Below, piece after piece: positions 44,262-51,916 of a stretch of 64,000 nt of DNA (position 1 is the stretch's first letter; each line of letters begins with the position of its first letter). The position numbers and the translations under genes were made by a program. The notes under the pieces were generated by a model. That model saw only the letters and a list, made by a program, of their open reading frames with translations. It made no database searches and had not been told where the DNA came from. Source of the DNA: an uncultured Lachnospiraceae bacterium (GTDB taxonomy: Bacteria; Bacillota; Clostridia; Lachnospirales; Lachnospiraceae); NCBI GenBank assembly GCA_946557105.1, contig CAMNSZ010000002.1, forward strand, positions 1 through 64,000, in the 5' to 3' direction.

Positions 44262-45335
44262 ATGAAAAAAATGAATATATCAAAAAGCTCTAAGAATAAT
44301 ATGATAACCTATGGTATCGTGATTATAGCATATGTAGTGATGCAGATTCTGTTAGGAACAGGAAATATCAGCAGCTTAATGAAGGGTATGCTGGTGCCTC
44401 TTTGCGTATATGCCATTTTGGCAGTCTCTTTAAACCTTACGGTTGGTATTTTGGGAGAATTAAGCCTTGGTCACGCAGGCTTTATGTGTGTGGGCGCTTT
44501 TTCAGGTGCATTCTTTTCCAAGTATATGGTTATTGCTGCACCGGGAATGCCGGGAGCCTTGAGATTTTTTATAGCAATACTGATTGGCGCTGTAATGGCA
44601 GGACTGTTCGGCATTTTAATAGGCATTCCTGTTTTGAGGCTAAAGGGAGACTATCTGGCTATCGTTACCCTTGCCTTTGGCGAGATTATCAAGAATCTGG
44701 TGAATATATTACATGTGGGGCTGGACGAAAAGGGCTTACACCTAGCCTTCACCAATACCTCTATAAAAATGTCTGAAAACGGTACCTTTATAATAAAAGG
44801 TGCGCAGGGTATTACCGGAACCCCTAACGATTCCGGCTTTACCATCAGCATTGTACTGTTACTTATAACCTTGTTTATTGTATTAAATCTGGTTAACTCA
44901 AGAACCGGTCGGGCCATTATGGCAATCAGGGACAATACTATCGCGGCAGAATCGGTAGGAATTAATATTACGAAATATAAGTTGATGGCTTTTTCTATTT
45001 CGGCGGCATTAGCAGGTGTGGCAGGCGTTCTGTATGCTCATAATCTCTCTACATTGACGGCGCTGCCTAAGAATTTCGGTTACAATATGTCCATAATGAT
45101 TCTTGTTTTTGTAGTGTTGGGAGGAATCGGTAGTATCAGAGGCTCCATGATTGCAGCCGTAATCTTAACGCTGCTTCCTGAACTGCTTCGCGGTCTGAAC
45201 AACTATCGTATGCTAATATATGCCATTGTGTTAATTGTAATGATGCTGTTTAACTGGGCACCGAAATGTATAGAATGGCGAGAGCGGCTTATGGCAAAAC
45301 TTAAGTTAGGAAAAGCTGCTAAGGAGGTTTCTTGA
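44262..45335 (+). CDS. livM: Branched-chain amino acid ABC transporter permease (LivM type)
   Basis: About 357 residues. LNLTVGILGELSLGHAGFMCVGAF, LRLKGDYLAIVTLAFGEI and the late LGGIGSIRGSMI are LivM features. I start it at ATG 44262 after AAGGGT; a GTG at 44238 and an ATG at 44271 are alternatives. It is the second membrane subunit. Confidence 0.92.
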   Translation: MKKMNISKSSKNNMITYGIVIIAYVVMQILLGTGNISSLMKGMLVPLCVYAILAVSLNLTVGILGELSLGHAGFMCVGAFSGAFFSKYMVIAAPGMPGALRFFIAILIGAVMAGLFGILIGIPVLRLKGDYLAIVTLAFGEIIKNLVNILHVGLDEKGLHLAFTNTSIKMSENGTFIIKGAQGITGTPNDSGFTISIVLLLITLFIVLNLVNSRTGRAIMAIRDNTIAAESVGINITKYKLMAFSISAALAGVAGVLYAHNLSTLTALPKNFGYNMSIMILVFVVLGGIGSIRGSMIAAVILTLLPELLRGLNNYRMLIYAIVLIVMMLFNWAPKCIEWRERLMAKLKLGKAAKEVS

Positions 45336-45337
45336 TT

Positions 45338-46096
45338 ATGGCAATGTTGGAAGTAAATAATTTAAGCATCTCCTTTGGCGGGCTTCGTGCCGTGGATAAC
45401 TTCAATATAAAAATAAAAGAGGGCTGCTTATATGGATTGATTGGACCTAACGGAGCAGGAAAGACGACGGTATTCAATTTATTAACAGGAGTATATAAGC
45501 CGAATGAGGGAATTATCAAATTAGCCGGAGAAAATATCACAGGAAAAAAGACCATTGAGATTAATCGCGCAGGTATCGCAAGAACCTTCCAAAACATACG
45601 TCTGTTTAAGGCCCTTTCCGTAATTGATAATGTTAAGGTTGGGCTTCATAATCATGAGAAATACAGCACCTTAACAGGAATTTTCAGGCTTCCCAAATAC
45701 AGAAGGATTGAAAAGAAAATGGAAGAGGAGGCAATGGAGCTTTTAAAGGTGTTTGATTTGGATGGCGAAGCGGAAACTTTGGCTTCCAATTTACCCTATG
45801 GCAAGCAGCGTAAATTAGAGATTGCAAGGGCTTTGGCTACCAAGCCTAAGCTCCTGCTTTTGGACGAACCGGCCGCCGGTATGAATCCTAATGAGACACA
45901 GGAGCTTATGGACACCATTCGTTTTGTGCGTGATAACTTTAACATGACAATTCTTTTGATTGAACACGATATGAAGCTTGTGAGCGGTATCTGCGAGGAG
46001 CTTACGGTGCTGAACTTCGGGCAAGTGCTTTGTCAGGGAGAAACAAGTGAAGTGTTAAACAATCCGGAGGTAATTAAGGCATATTTAGGTGAATAA
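45338..46096 (+). CDS. livG: Branched-chain amino acid ABC transporter ATPase (LivG type)
   Basis: About 252 residues: Walker A GPNGAGKTTVFN, Q-loop, a signature reading LPYGKQRKLEIARAL (a usual LivG variant of LSGGQ) and Walker B LLLLDEPAAGMN. AAGGAGG lies 10 bases before ATG 45338. The longer insert after Q-loop (residues ~95-140) separates LivG from LivF. Confidence 0.95.
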   Translation: MAMLEVNNLSISFGGLRAVDNFNIKIKEGCLYGLIGPNGAGKTTVFNLLTGVYKPNEGIIKLAGENITGKKTIEINRAGIARTFQNIRLFKALSVIDNVKVGLHNHEKYSTLTGIFRLPKYRRIEKKMEEEAMELLKVFDLDGEAETLASNLPYGKQRKLEIARALATKPKLLLLDEPAAGMNPNETQELMDTIRFVRDNFNMTILLIEHDMKLVSGICEELTVLNFGQVLCQGETSEVLNNPEVIKAYLGE

Positions 46097-46115
46097 ATCA
46101 GGAGGCTATACATCC

Positions 46116-46826
46116 ATGGCAATGTTGGAGGTAAAAGATTTAAAAGTATATTATGGTATGATTCAGGCGATAAAGGGGGTATCCTTCCATGTAAATGAAG
46201 GGGAGGTTATCGCACTGATCGGGGCAAATGGAGCCGGTAAAACTACTATTCTTCATACCGTTTCAGGGCTATTATCTCCCAAAGAGGGAAGCGTAACCTT
46301 TGAGGGAAAGGATATTGTCAGGATGCCCGGACATAAAATAGTGTCCATGGGAATGGCGCATGTTCCCGAGGGCCGACGGGTGTTTGCACAGCTTACAGTG
46401 CTGCAGAACCTGAAAATGGGCGCGTATACCCGTAAAAATAAAGAAGAGATTGCACAGACCTTAAAGACGGTATTTGAGCGTTTTCCACGACTGGAGGAGC
46501 GTCAGAATCAGCTTGCAGGAACCCTAAGCGGCGGCGAACAGCAAATGCTTGCCATGGGACGCGCTTTGATGTCCCATCCCAAGATTATTCTTATGGACGA
46601 GCCTTCCATGGGCCTGTCGCCGATTTTTGTAAATGAAATTTTTGATATTATTCAAGAGGTAAGCAAGGGCGGAACAACGGTCCTTTTAGTAGAACAGAAT
46701 GCCAAAAAAGCGTTATCCATTGCCGACCGGGCATATGTTTTGGAGACAGGTAATATTGTATTGGAAGGAAAAGCAAGCGACCTTCTAAATGACGATTCCA
46801 TTAAGAAGGCATATTTGGGAGAGTAA
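46116..46826 (+). CDS. livF: Branched-chain amino acid ABC transporter ATPase (LivF type)
   Basis: About 236 residues: Walker A GANGAGKTTILH, ABC signature LSGGEQQMLAMGRAL, Walker B IILMDEPSMGLSP. MAHVPEGRRVFAQLTV is a LivF trait. ATG 46116 has AGGAGG 10 bases upstream. With LivG it powers import through LivHM. Confidence 0.95.
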   Translation: MAMLEVKDLKVYYGMIQAIKGVSFHVNEGEVIALIGANGAGKTTILHTVSGLLSPKEGSVTFEGKDIVRMPGHKIVSMGMAHVPEGRRVFAQLTVLQNLKMGAYTRKNKEEIAQTLKTVFERFPRLEERQNQLAGTLSGGEQQMLAMGRALMSHPKIILMDEPSMGLSPIFVNEIFDIIQEVSKGGTTVLLVEQNAKKALSIADRAYVLETGNIVLEGKASDLLNDDSIKKAYLGE

Positions 46827-46839
46827 GGAGTTGCAATTC

Positions 46840-47460
46840 ATGGAAAATATTGTAATTACAATAGCGAGACAATATGGCAGCGGTGGAAAAACCGTAGGGG
46901 AAATGTTGGCGAAGAAGCTTAATATTCACTATTATGACAAAGAACTGATGAAGCTTGCCAGTGACGACAGCGGAATTAACGAGGCATTGTTTGTCAATGC
47001 GGACGAAAAGGTAAAAAGCACCCGGCTTTTTCATATAGCCAAAAGTGCATATAGCGGGGAGCTGATACCTCCAGAGAGCGATGATTTTACTTCCACAAAT
47101 AATCTGTTCAACTATCAGGCTAAAATTATTCGCAGACTTGCCGAAGAAGAGTCTTGTGTCATCATAGGCAGATGCGCCGACTATGTACTAAAGGAATACG
47201 ACAACGTTCTTAGCGTATTTGTTCATGCTCCAAAGGATTTTTGTATGGAGCAAGCTGCAAAAAAACACAGTATGAACGCCAAAGAACTGGAAAAATTTAT
47301 TACAAGAACAGATAAGCATAGAGCAGAATACTATAAATACCACACAGGCAGGGAATGGACTGACGCCAGAAATTATGATTTATGTCTGGATAGCTCCAAG
47401 CTTGGGTTTGACCGATGTGTGGAAGAAATTATGGCTTATATGAATGTCAGATTTCAATGA
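46840..47460 (+). CDS. Cytidylate-kinase-like protein, copy 2
   Basis: About 206 residues, paralogue of the gene at 36219-36845: ITIARQYGSGGKTVGEMLAK, HYYDKELMKLA, VIIGRCADYVL, and YYKYHTGREWTDARNYDLCL align along the whole length. The P-loop reads GSGGKTVG, again not a standard GxxxxGK(S/T) in place, though it holds a GKT. It starts 13 bases after livF, so it is probably co-transcribed with the transporter. Substrate and role are unknown. Confidence 0.85.
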   Translation: MENIVITIARQYGSGGKTVGEMLAKKLNIHYYDKELMKLASDDSGINEALFVNADEKVKSTRLFHIAKSAYSGELIPPESDDFTSTNNLFNYQAKIIRRLAEEESCVIIGRCADYVLKEYDNVLSVFVHAPKDFCMEQAAKKHSMNAKELEKFITRTDKHRAEYYKYHTGREWTDARNYDLCLDSSKLGFDRCVEEIMAYMNVRFQ

Positions 47461-47488
47461 GTATTAAATAATCTTATCAATTAATTTC

Positions 47489-47523
47489 AAGCGGTCGCTT
47501 CCTTTGCGGAGGTGACCGCTTTT
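47489..47523. terminator. Bidirectional terminator between the transporter operon and lexA
   Basis: AAGCGGTC (47489-47496) and GACCGCTT (47514-47521) pair, with extra pairs TCC/GGA inside the loop, followed by TTTT. It lies between converging genes. Confidence 0.75.
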
Positions 47524-47588
47524 CAATGTAAGGCTTTCTCGGTTAAAAACATATCAGATATCCGAAAATTTTAAAGATATTAAAAATA

Positions 47589-48206
47589 TTAACGGTAAAA
47601 ACGAAATACCCCAAATACGGTTCCCATGATCTGGCAGTCGTCCAAAATGATAGGATCCATGGTATCATTTTCAGGCTGTAGACGAATATGCCCGTTTTCT
47701 TTATAGAAGGTTTTGACAGTGGCAGAATCATCAATTAGCGCAACTACAATATCGCCGTTGTGGGCCGTATTACAACAATTCACAAACACTCGATCTCCAT
47801 TGAATATACCGGCATTTATCATAGAATCACCCCTGACATTTAAAATAAAGGATTCCCCCTTGGGAACCACATCTGCCGGAACCGGAAAATAATCCTGAAT
47901 GTTTTCCTCTGCAAGAATAGGCTGCCCTGCCGCCACATTTCCGATAACAGGAAGACTCACCATCTCCGTTCGGACCATCTGAAAACTATCGTCACAAATC
48001 TCAATGGCGCGTGGTTTGGTAGGGTCGCGGCGAATATAACCGTTTTTCTCCAGAGTCTCAAGGTGAGAGTGAACAGAGGATGTGGACTTAAGATTGACAG
48101 TCTCACAAATCTCACGTACCGTAGGGGGATAACCTCTTTTCAAAATTTCATCCTTAATATAGTCTAAAATTTCTTGCTGCTTAGCAGTAATTTTGCCGTA
48201 ACTCAT
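47589..48206 (-). CDS. lexA: LexA repressor (SOS regulator)
   Basis: 205 residues: winged-helix domain (about 1-70, [27 protein letters not shown]) and S24 autoprotease domain. The self-cleavage site is in VAAGQPI (Ala-Gly), the catalytic serine in [11 protein letters not shown], and the lysine later in [16 protein letters not shown]. RecA-ssDNA triggers cleavage and SOS induction. GGAGG precedes ATG 48206. The divergent promoter region holds several LexA-like boxes, including one over its own -35. Confidence 0.97.
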   Translation of the reverse strand: MSYGKITAKQQEILDYIKDEILKRGYPPTVREICETVNLKSTSSVHSHLETLEKNGYIRRDPTKPRAIEICDDSFQMVRTEMVSLPVIGNVAAGQPILAEENIQDYFPVPADVVPKGESFILNVRGDSMINAGIFNGDRVFVNCCNTAHNGDIVVALIDDSATVKTFYKENGHIRLQPENDTMDPIILDDCQIMGTVFGVFRFYR

Positions 48207-48282
48207 AAAAACCTCCAAATTTCAAATTAATAAATTGACGTGCGACGGATAATTAACAGCTCAATAAATTATGTATGGATAT

Positions 48283-48322
48283 AGTATATCACATGCTTCA
48301 AGAAAAAGCAAACGTATATTCC
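48283..48322 (-). promoter_or_regulatory. lexA promoter with LexA-like box
   Basis: Minus strand: TTGCTT (48311-48306), 17 bases, TATACT (48288-48283). The sequence GAATATACGTTT (minus strand, about 48321-48310) overlaps the -35 and matches the GAAC-N4-GTTY box at all but one position, suggesting autoregulation. Confidence 0.6.
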
Positions 48323-48344
48323 AAAAATATGTTCGATTTATGTA

Positions 48345-48393
48345 TTGACAAAAGAATATATGTTCGCTATAATCAATTCAAGAACAGATGTTT
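48345..48393 (+). promoter_or_regulatory. SOS-type promoter of the LysM gene with two LexA-like boxes
   Basis: TTGACA (48345-48350), 17 bases, TATAAT (48368-48373), a full consensus promoter. GAATATATGTTC (48354-48365) fills the spacer and GAACAGATGTTT (48382-48393) lies just after the start site. Both fit the Gram-positive GAAC-N4-GTTY box (the first with one mismatch). Confidence 0.75.
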
Positions 48394-48453
48394 GTATGAG
48401 GCGGTAAAAGGTCCTTAGTGTTTGGAGTCACAGGATTCGGACAGGAGTACATT

Positions 48454-48846
48454 ATGAGAAGAAGAAAGAGTGTATACTATATGACAGACAGTGAGCTGAT
48501 TGCCTATAAGCGTAGCTTGTACAGAAAGAAGACGTTCAAAAGACGTTTATCTGCCCTGTTTATGACAATCTGTCTAATTGCCCTATCCACAGTTTCATAT
48601 CATTCCATTAAAAGCAGCGCGCATTCCGGCGATGAACTGCTATTTAAGTATTATACGCATATCATAGTGCAACAAGGCGAAACATTATGGAACATTGCTG
48701 ACGAATATATTGATTATACACAGTACAAGGATAAAAATGCTTATATCAAAGAAGTACAAAGCATCAATCATCTGAAGGATAATTCCGATATCAGGACCGG
48801 TCAATCCCTTGTAGTTCCATATTATTCTCCGGAATTTATAAAATAA
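48454..48846 (+). CDS. LysM-domain protein, likely YneA-type SOS division inhibitor
   Basis: About 130 residues: a basic N-terminus, one membrane segment (about 32-52), then a LysM domain (about 75-125, IIVQQGETLWNIADEYID ... SLVVPYYSP). That layout and its position divergent from lexA match YneA of Bacillus, which delays division during SOS. The promoter with LexA-like boxes supports this. ATG 48454 follows AGGAGT; a GTG at 48418 is less likely. I leave the symbol blank because YneA is recognised by layout, not close sequence. Confidence 0.8.
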   Translation: MRRRKSVYYMTDSELIAYKRSLYRKKTFKRRLSALFMTICLIALSTVSYHSIKSSAHSGDELLFKYYTHIIVQQGETLWNIADEYIDYTQYKDKNAYIKEVQSINHLKDNSDIRTGQSLVVPYYSPEFIK

Positions 48847-48874
48847 AAGGATATCTGTCCTGATATCCTTATTT
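48847..48874. terminator. Terminator between the LysM gene and the recombinase
   Basis: AAGGATATC (48847-48855) pairs perfectly with GATATCCTT (48862-48870) across a 6-base loop, between two converging genes. The T-tract is short. Confidence 0.6.
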
Positions 48875-48887
48875 CCAATCTAATATT

Positions 48888-49955
48888 TCAATCGCCGCGC
48901 TTTTCTCTGAGACGGACATATTTCGTAGCTTCACGGCGTCTGAGATCCTCCAATGCAGCATAATGCTTTCTTGTGGTATTAACATCCTTATGTCCGAGGA
49001 CGTCGGCTACAAGATAAATATCGCCGGATTCCTGATAAAGTGTAGTGCCATAAGTACTACGCAGCTTATGGGGGGTAATTTTCTTTAGATTTGTGACCCT
49101 TGAAGCATATTTTTTTACAAGGTTCTCTACCGAGCGCACAGCCATCCTTCTGTTTTGCAGCGAAAGAAACAGAGCATTTTCATGGCCCTGTGCCGCGATA
49201 GTATGCTCCCTTTGTTCCAAATAATCCAAGAGAGCGTTTTCTACCTCTTCCCCAAAGTAAATTACAGCTTCATAACCACCCTTGCGCCTGATTTTAATAC
49301 CTCCCACATCAAAGTTCACGTCGGCGATGTCAAGTCCTACACATTCCGATACACGTATACCTGTTCCAAGCAGGAGAGTGAGCAGTGCAATATCCCGTAA
49401 TCGGGTCTTTTTATGATATTCAAGCTCTTTTTTTGTAAGCTTAGCTCCCTCCTCCACCTGATCTAACAAAACAGCTACTTCGTTGGGCTCCAGACGTATT
49501 ATTTCCTTTTCATGTCTTTTGGGCAGGGGTACCAATGCGGCAGGATTTTTTTGGATCATTTCATTTTCAAAATAGTAATTGTAAAAGCTCTTCAGTGAAG
49601 ATAATTTTCTCGCTTTTCCACGTTCGTCATTGGTAATATCCTTTCCGGCCTTTTGATACAAAGTAATATACTCCATGTATTCTTCAATATCCAAACGTGA
49701 TAAATTGTCTAAAATAGATATAGGATATTCCGTGATATCCATTTTAGAGCAAACGCTGTTCCGTTCATGAAGAAATTCAAAGAAAAGCCTGATATCATAG
49801 GCATAAGCAAGCCTTGTTCTTGTAGATGTGTATTCCTCAATTCCCCTGAAAAAGCTTTTACAAAAGGGCGGCAGAGTAGCCAATACGGCACGCATTTTGA
49901 TTATATTCCGTTTATTTTGTTCATCATGGTAATTTTCGTTTTTAATGACTGCCAA
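48888..49955 (-). CDS. Tyrosine site-specific recombinase (XerC/XerD-like)
   Basis: 355 residues: N-terminal SAM-like core-binding domain (about 30-165) and a catalytic domain with R in GTGIRVSEC, K in IRRKGG, HxxR in HKLRSTYG, H in GHKDVNTTRKHY and the final Tyr. All active residues are present. No integration site, phage gene or repeat lies nearby and it stands between lexA and ttcA, so I read it as a chromosomal Xer-like enzyme rather than a mobile element integrase. Length exceeds XerC/D by about 55 residues, mostly at the N-terminus. Confidence 0.88.
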   Translation of the reverse strand: MAVIKNENYHDEQNKRNIIKMRAVLATLPPFCKSFFRGIEEYTSTRTRLAYAYDIRLFFEFLHERNSVCSKMDITEYPISILDNLSRLDIEEYMEYITLYQKAGKDITNDERGKARKLSSLKSFYNYYFENEMIQKNPAALVPLPKRHEKEIIRLEPNEVAVLLDQVEEGAKLTKKELEYHKKTRLRDIALLTLLLGTGIRVSECVGLDIADVNFDVGGIKIRRKGGYEAVIYFGEEVENALLDYLEQREHTIAAQGHENALFLSLQNRRMAVRSVENLVKKYASRVTNLKKITPHKLRSTYGTTLYQESGDIYLVADVLGHKDVNTTRKHYAALEDLRRREATKYVRLREKRGD

Positions 49956-50673
49956 GGTATCCTTCCCATCCTTTCAGGTTTCCGTTCTGAATTGCCGTAA
50001 ACATTCTCTCTTTTACACCCGGATTTTCCTTATTTAATCGGCGCAAAAGGCTTTTTATATATTCCCTTTTAGTATGCCCGTCCGCCGGACAGGGGCTTTT
50101 AACTACGGGAGCCTTATATGTATTGATAAAACCGATAATATCGGATTCATTCATATACATAAGAGGACGAATTACTGTCAGTTCCATACGGTCTAAATAG
50201 GTTACGGGAGAGAACGTATGAAATCTCCCCTCATAAATCAAAGACATCAACATGGTTTCCACTACGTCGTCCTTGTGGTGAGCGTATGCAACCTTGTTAC
50301 AGCCCGCCGCCTTTATGGCTTCATTTAGGGCGCCCTTCCGCATTTTTGCACAAAGGGAACAGGGATTACTTTCTTTTCTGTCTTCAAAAATTATTTTGGC
50401 AATATCTGTTTTTACAATAGTATATTCAACGCCCAAGCTTTCACAAAGCTGCTTTATTTTATCAAGATTTAGGTTGTCGAAACCTAAGTCCACCGTAATA
50501 GCGCATATATCAAATCGCTTTGGGTAAAAGCGTCTTAAGCTGTTGAAAGCATAGAGGAGGGTAAGGCTGTCTTTCCCGCTGGAAATACCTATTGCTATCT
50601 TATCGCCTTCCTCTATCATATGATAATCGTCAACTGCTTTACGGACGTAGCTTAGTACCTGTTGAAGCTTCAT
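49942..50673 (-). CDS. TtcA family tRNA 2-thiolation-type ATPase
   Basis: About 243 residues of the PP-loop ATPase group. The PP-loop reads GISSGKDSLTLLY; CSLCAKMRKG and a later Cys in VKSPCPADG give the three cysteines that bind an iron-sulfur cluster in TtcA. It probably thiolates a cytidine in tRNA; true targets in Clostridia are not established. I take ATG 50673 (MKLQQVLSYVRKA), with AAAGGA 12 bases upstream; ATGs at 50694 and 50685 are possible. It overlaps the recombinase by 14 bases. Confidence 0.88.
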   Translation of the reverse strand: MKLQQVLSYVRKAVDDYHMIEEGDKIAIGISSGKDSLTLLYAFNSLRRFYPKRFDICAITVDLGFDNLNLDKIKQLCESLGVEYTIVKTDIAKIIFEDRKESNPCSLCAKMRKGALNEAIKAAGCNKVAYAHHKDDVVETMLMSLIYEGRFHTFSPVTYLDRMELTVIRPLMYMNESDIIGFINTYKAPVVKSPCPADGHTKREYIKSLLRRLNKENPGVKERMFTAIQNGNLKGWEGYLGSH

Positions 50674-50913
50674 ATGAAATTTCATTCCTTTCATGCATTC
50701 ATTATAAGATTTGTATATGGTATATTTTATACTTTTTTGTTAGCGGATACAATACAAACTTTAAAAAGCAAGGGGCTTGCCTGAATTAATTTTCAAATCT
50801 TGGAAATACTTTTCATTAACGGTAAACCCGCAGCAATTTCTATATGTTCTTTGCAAATTTGTCTGCGAGAAAAAATTAAGCATACATTGAACATGTATAC
50901 AGATAGGAGAGTT

Positions 50914-51528
50914 ATGGCGGTAGAATTTAAAAACAGTGAGACCAAAGATAATTTAATGCGTGCATTTGCAGGAGAGAGTCAAGCAAGAAACAGATACACC
51001 TTTGCTGCTTCTCAGGCGCAGAAGGATGGGCTTCATGTAATCAGCGCTATTTTTGCATTTACGGCTTCTCAGGAAAAAGAGCATGCGGAGATATTTTATA
51101 ATCATTTAAAGGAAATGGCAGGCGAGACAATTTTTATTGACGGAGGTTATCCTATAGATATTTCAGAGGATGTTTCAAAGCTTCTTAGCATGGCGCAGCA
51201 TAATGAGTATGAAGAACATGAACCTATTTATAAAGCATTTGGTGAAAAAGCAAGAGAAGAGGGCTTTGATAGGGTCGCCGCATCATTCCTGCATATTGCC
51301 GAAATAGAGAAAATACATGGAGACCGTTTTGGCAGATACGCACAGCTTTTAAAGGATGGAAAGCTTTTTGTATCTGATGTTGAGGTAGAATGGATGTGCT
51401 TAAATTGCGGCTTTGTCTATAAAGGTAAGAGCGCACCGGTCGTTTGTCCTGTATGTCAGCATGACCAAGGATATTTCATACGCTTTGAATTTACCCCTTT
51501 TGAGGACGGAAAGCATATAAGCGCTTAA
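50914..51528 (+). CDS. Rubrerythrin
   Basis: About 204 residues: a ferritin-like di-iron domain (MRAFAGESQARNRYTFAASQ, EKEHAEIFYNHL, HIAEIEKIHGDRF) and a C-terminal rubredoxin-like domain with CLNCGF and CPVCQ. It reduces hydrogen peroxide in anaerobes. ATG 50914 follows AGGAGAG and gives the family start; the frame opens earlier at 50800 without support. The 240-base gap upstream is AT-rich with no clear promoter that I can fix. Confidence 0.95.
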   Translation: MAVEFKNSETKDNLMRAFAGESQARNRYTFAASQAQKDGLHVISAIFAFTASQEKEHAEIFYNHLKEMAGETIFIDGGYPIDISEDVSKLLSMAQHNEYEEHEPIYKAFGEKAREEGFDRVAASFLHIAEIEKIHGDRFGRYAQLLKDGKLFVSDVEVEWMCLNCGFVYKGKSAPVVCPVCQHDQGYFIRFEFTPFEDGKHISA

Positions 51529-51916
51529 GAACATTAGATTTTATATAAAGATACTATTGAAACACGTGCTGAACCGGGAAATTTTTCAATTTTTCCCGGC
51601 TCTACATATTTAATTAAAATTTCAGAAATATATCATCCGTAATTTACCTATTGTAAAAATTTTTAAAATAGAAGTTAAGTAATAAAATTTAGGCAACCTT
51701 TACTTGTTATATCTGATTTTTCAGTGTATTATATTATTAATGAATACCTATAAAAGCAATAAATATAAATATAAATATTAATATTTATATCTTTAACGAT
51801 TAAATTTTTGTTTTTAGTCATAAATAGATATAGGCGCATCGCCAATTTATATGTAATATTAAATTTTTCTTTGACAGGCATGCCTGTCAAAGAACGCTTG
51901 GATATGGAGGATGGGT
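51529..51916. other. AT-rich gene-free gap with three inverted repeats
   Basis: No credible gene. It holds CCGGGAAA (51574-51581) / TTTCCCGG (51592-51599), a hairpin after rubrerythrin without a following T-run; a 22-bp AT-only palindrome (51769-51790); and a perfect 24-bp palindrome (51869-51892) 24 bases before the next ATG. Confidence 0.6.

Noticed and set aside
48888..50673. Recombinase and neighbours as a mobile island
   Set aside because: No attachment repeats, tRNA target, transfer or cargo genes; genes overlap tightly and the neighbours are housekeeping genes.
51871..51899. TTGACA within the 24-bp palindrome as a -35 element for the AI-2E gene
   Set aside because: No -10 lies 16-18 bases on, and transcription would start at or beyond the ribosome binding site.
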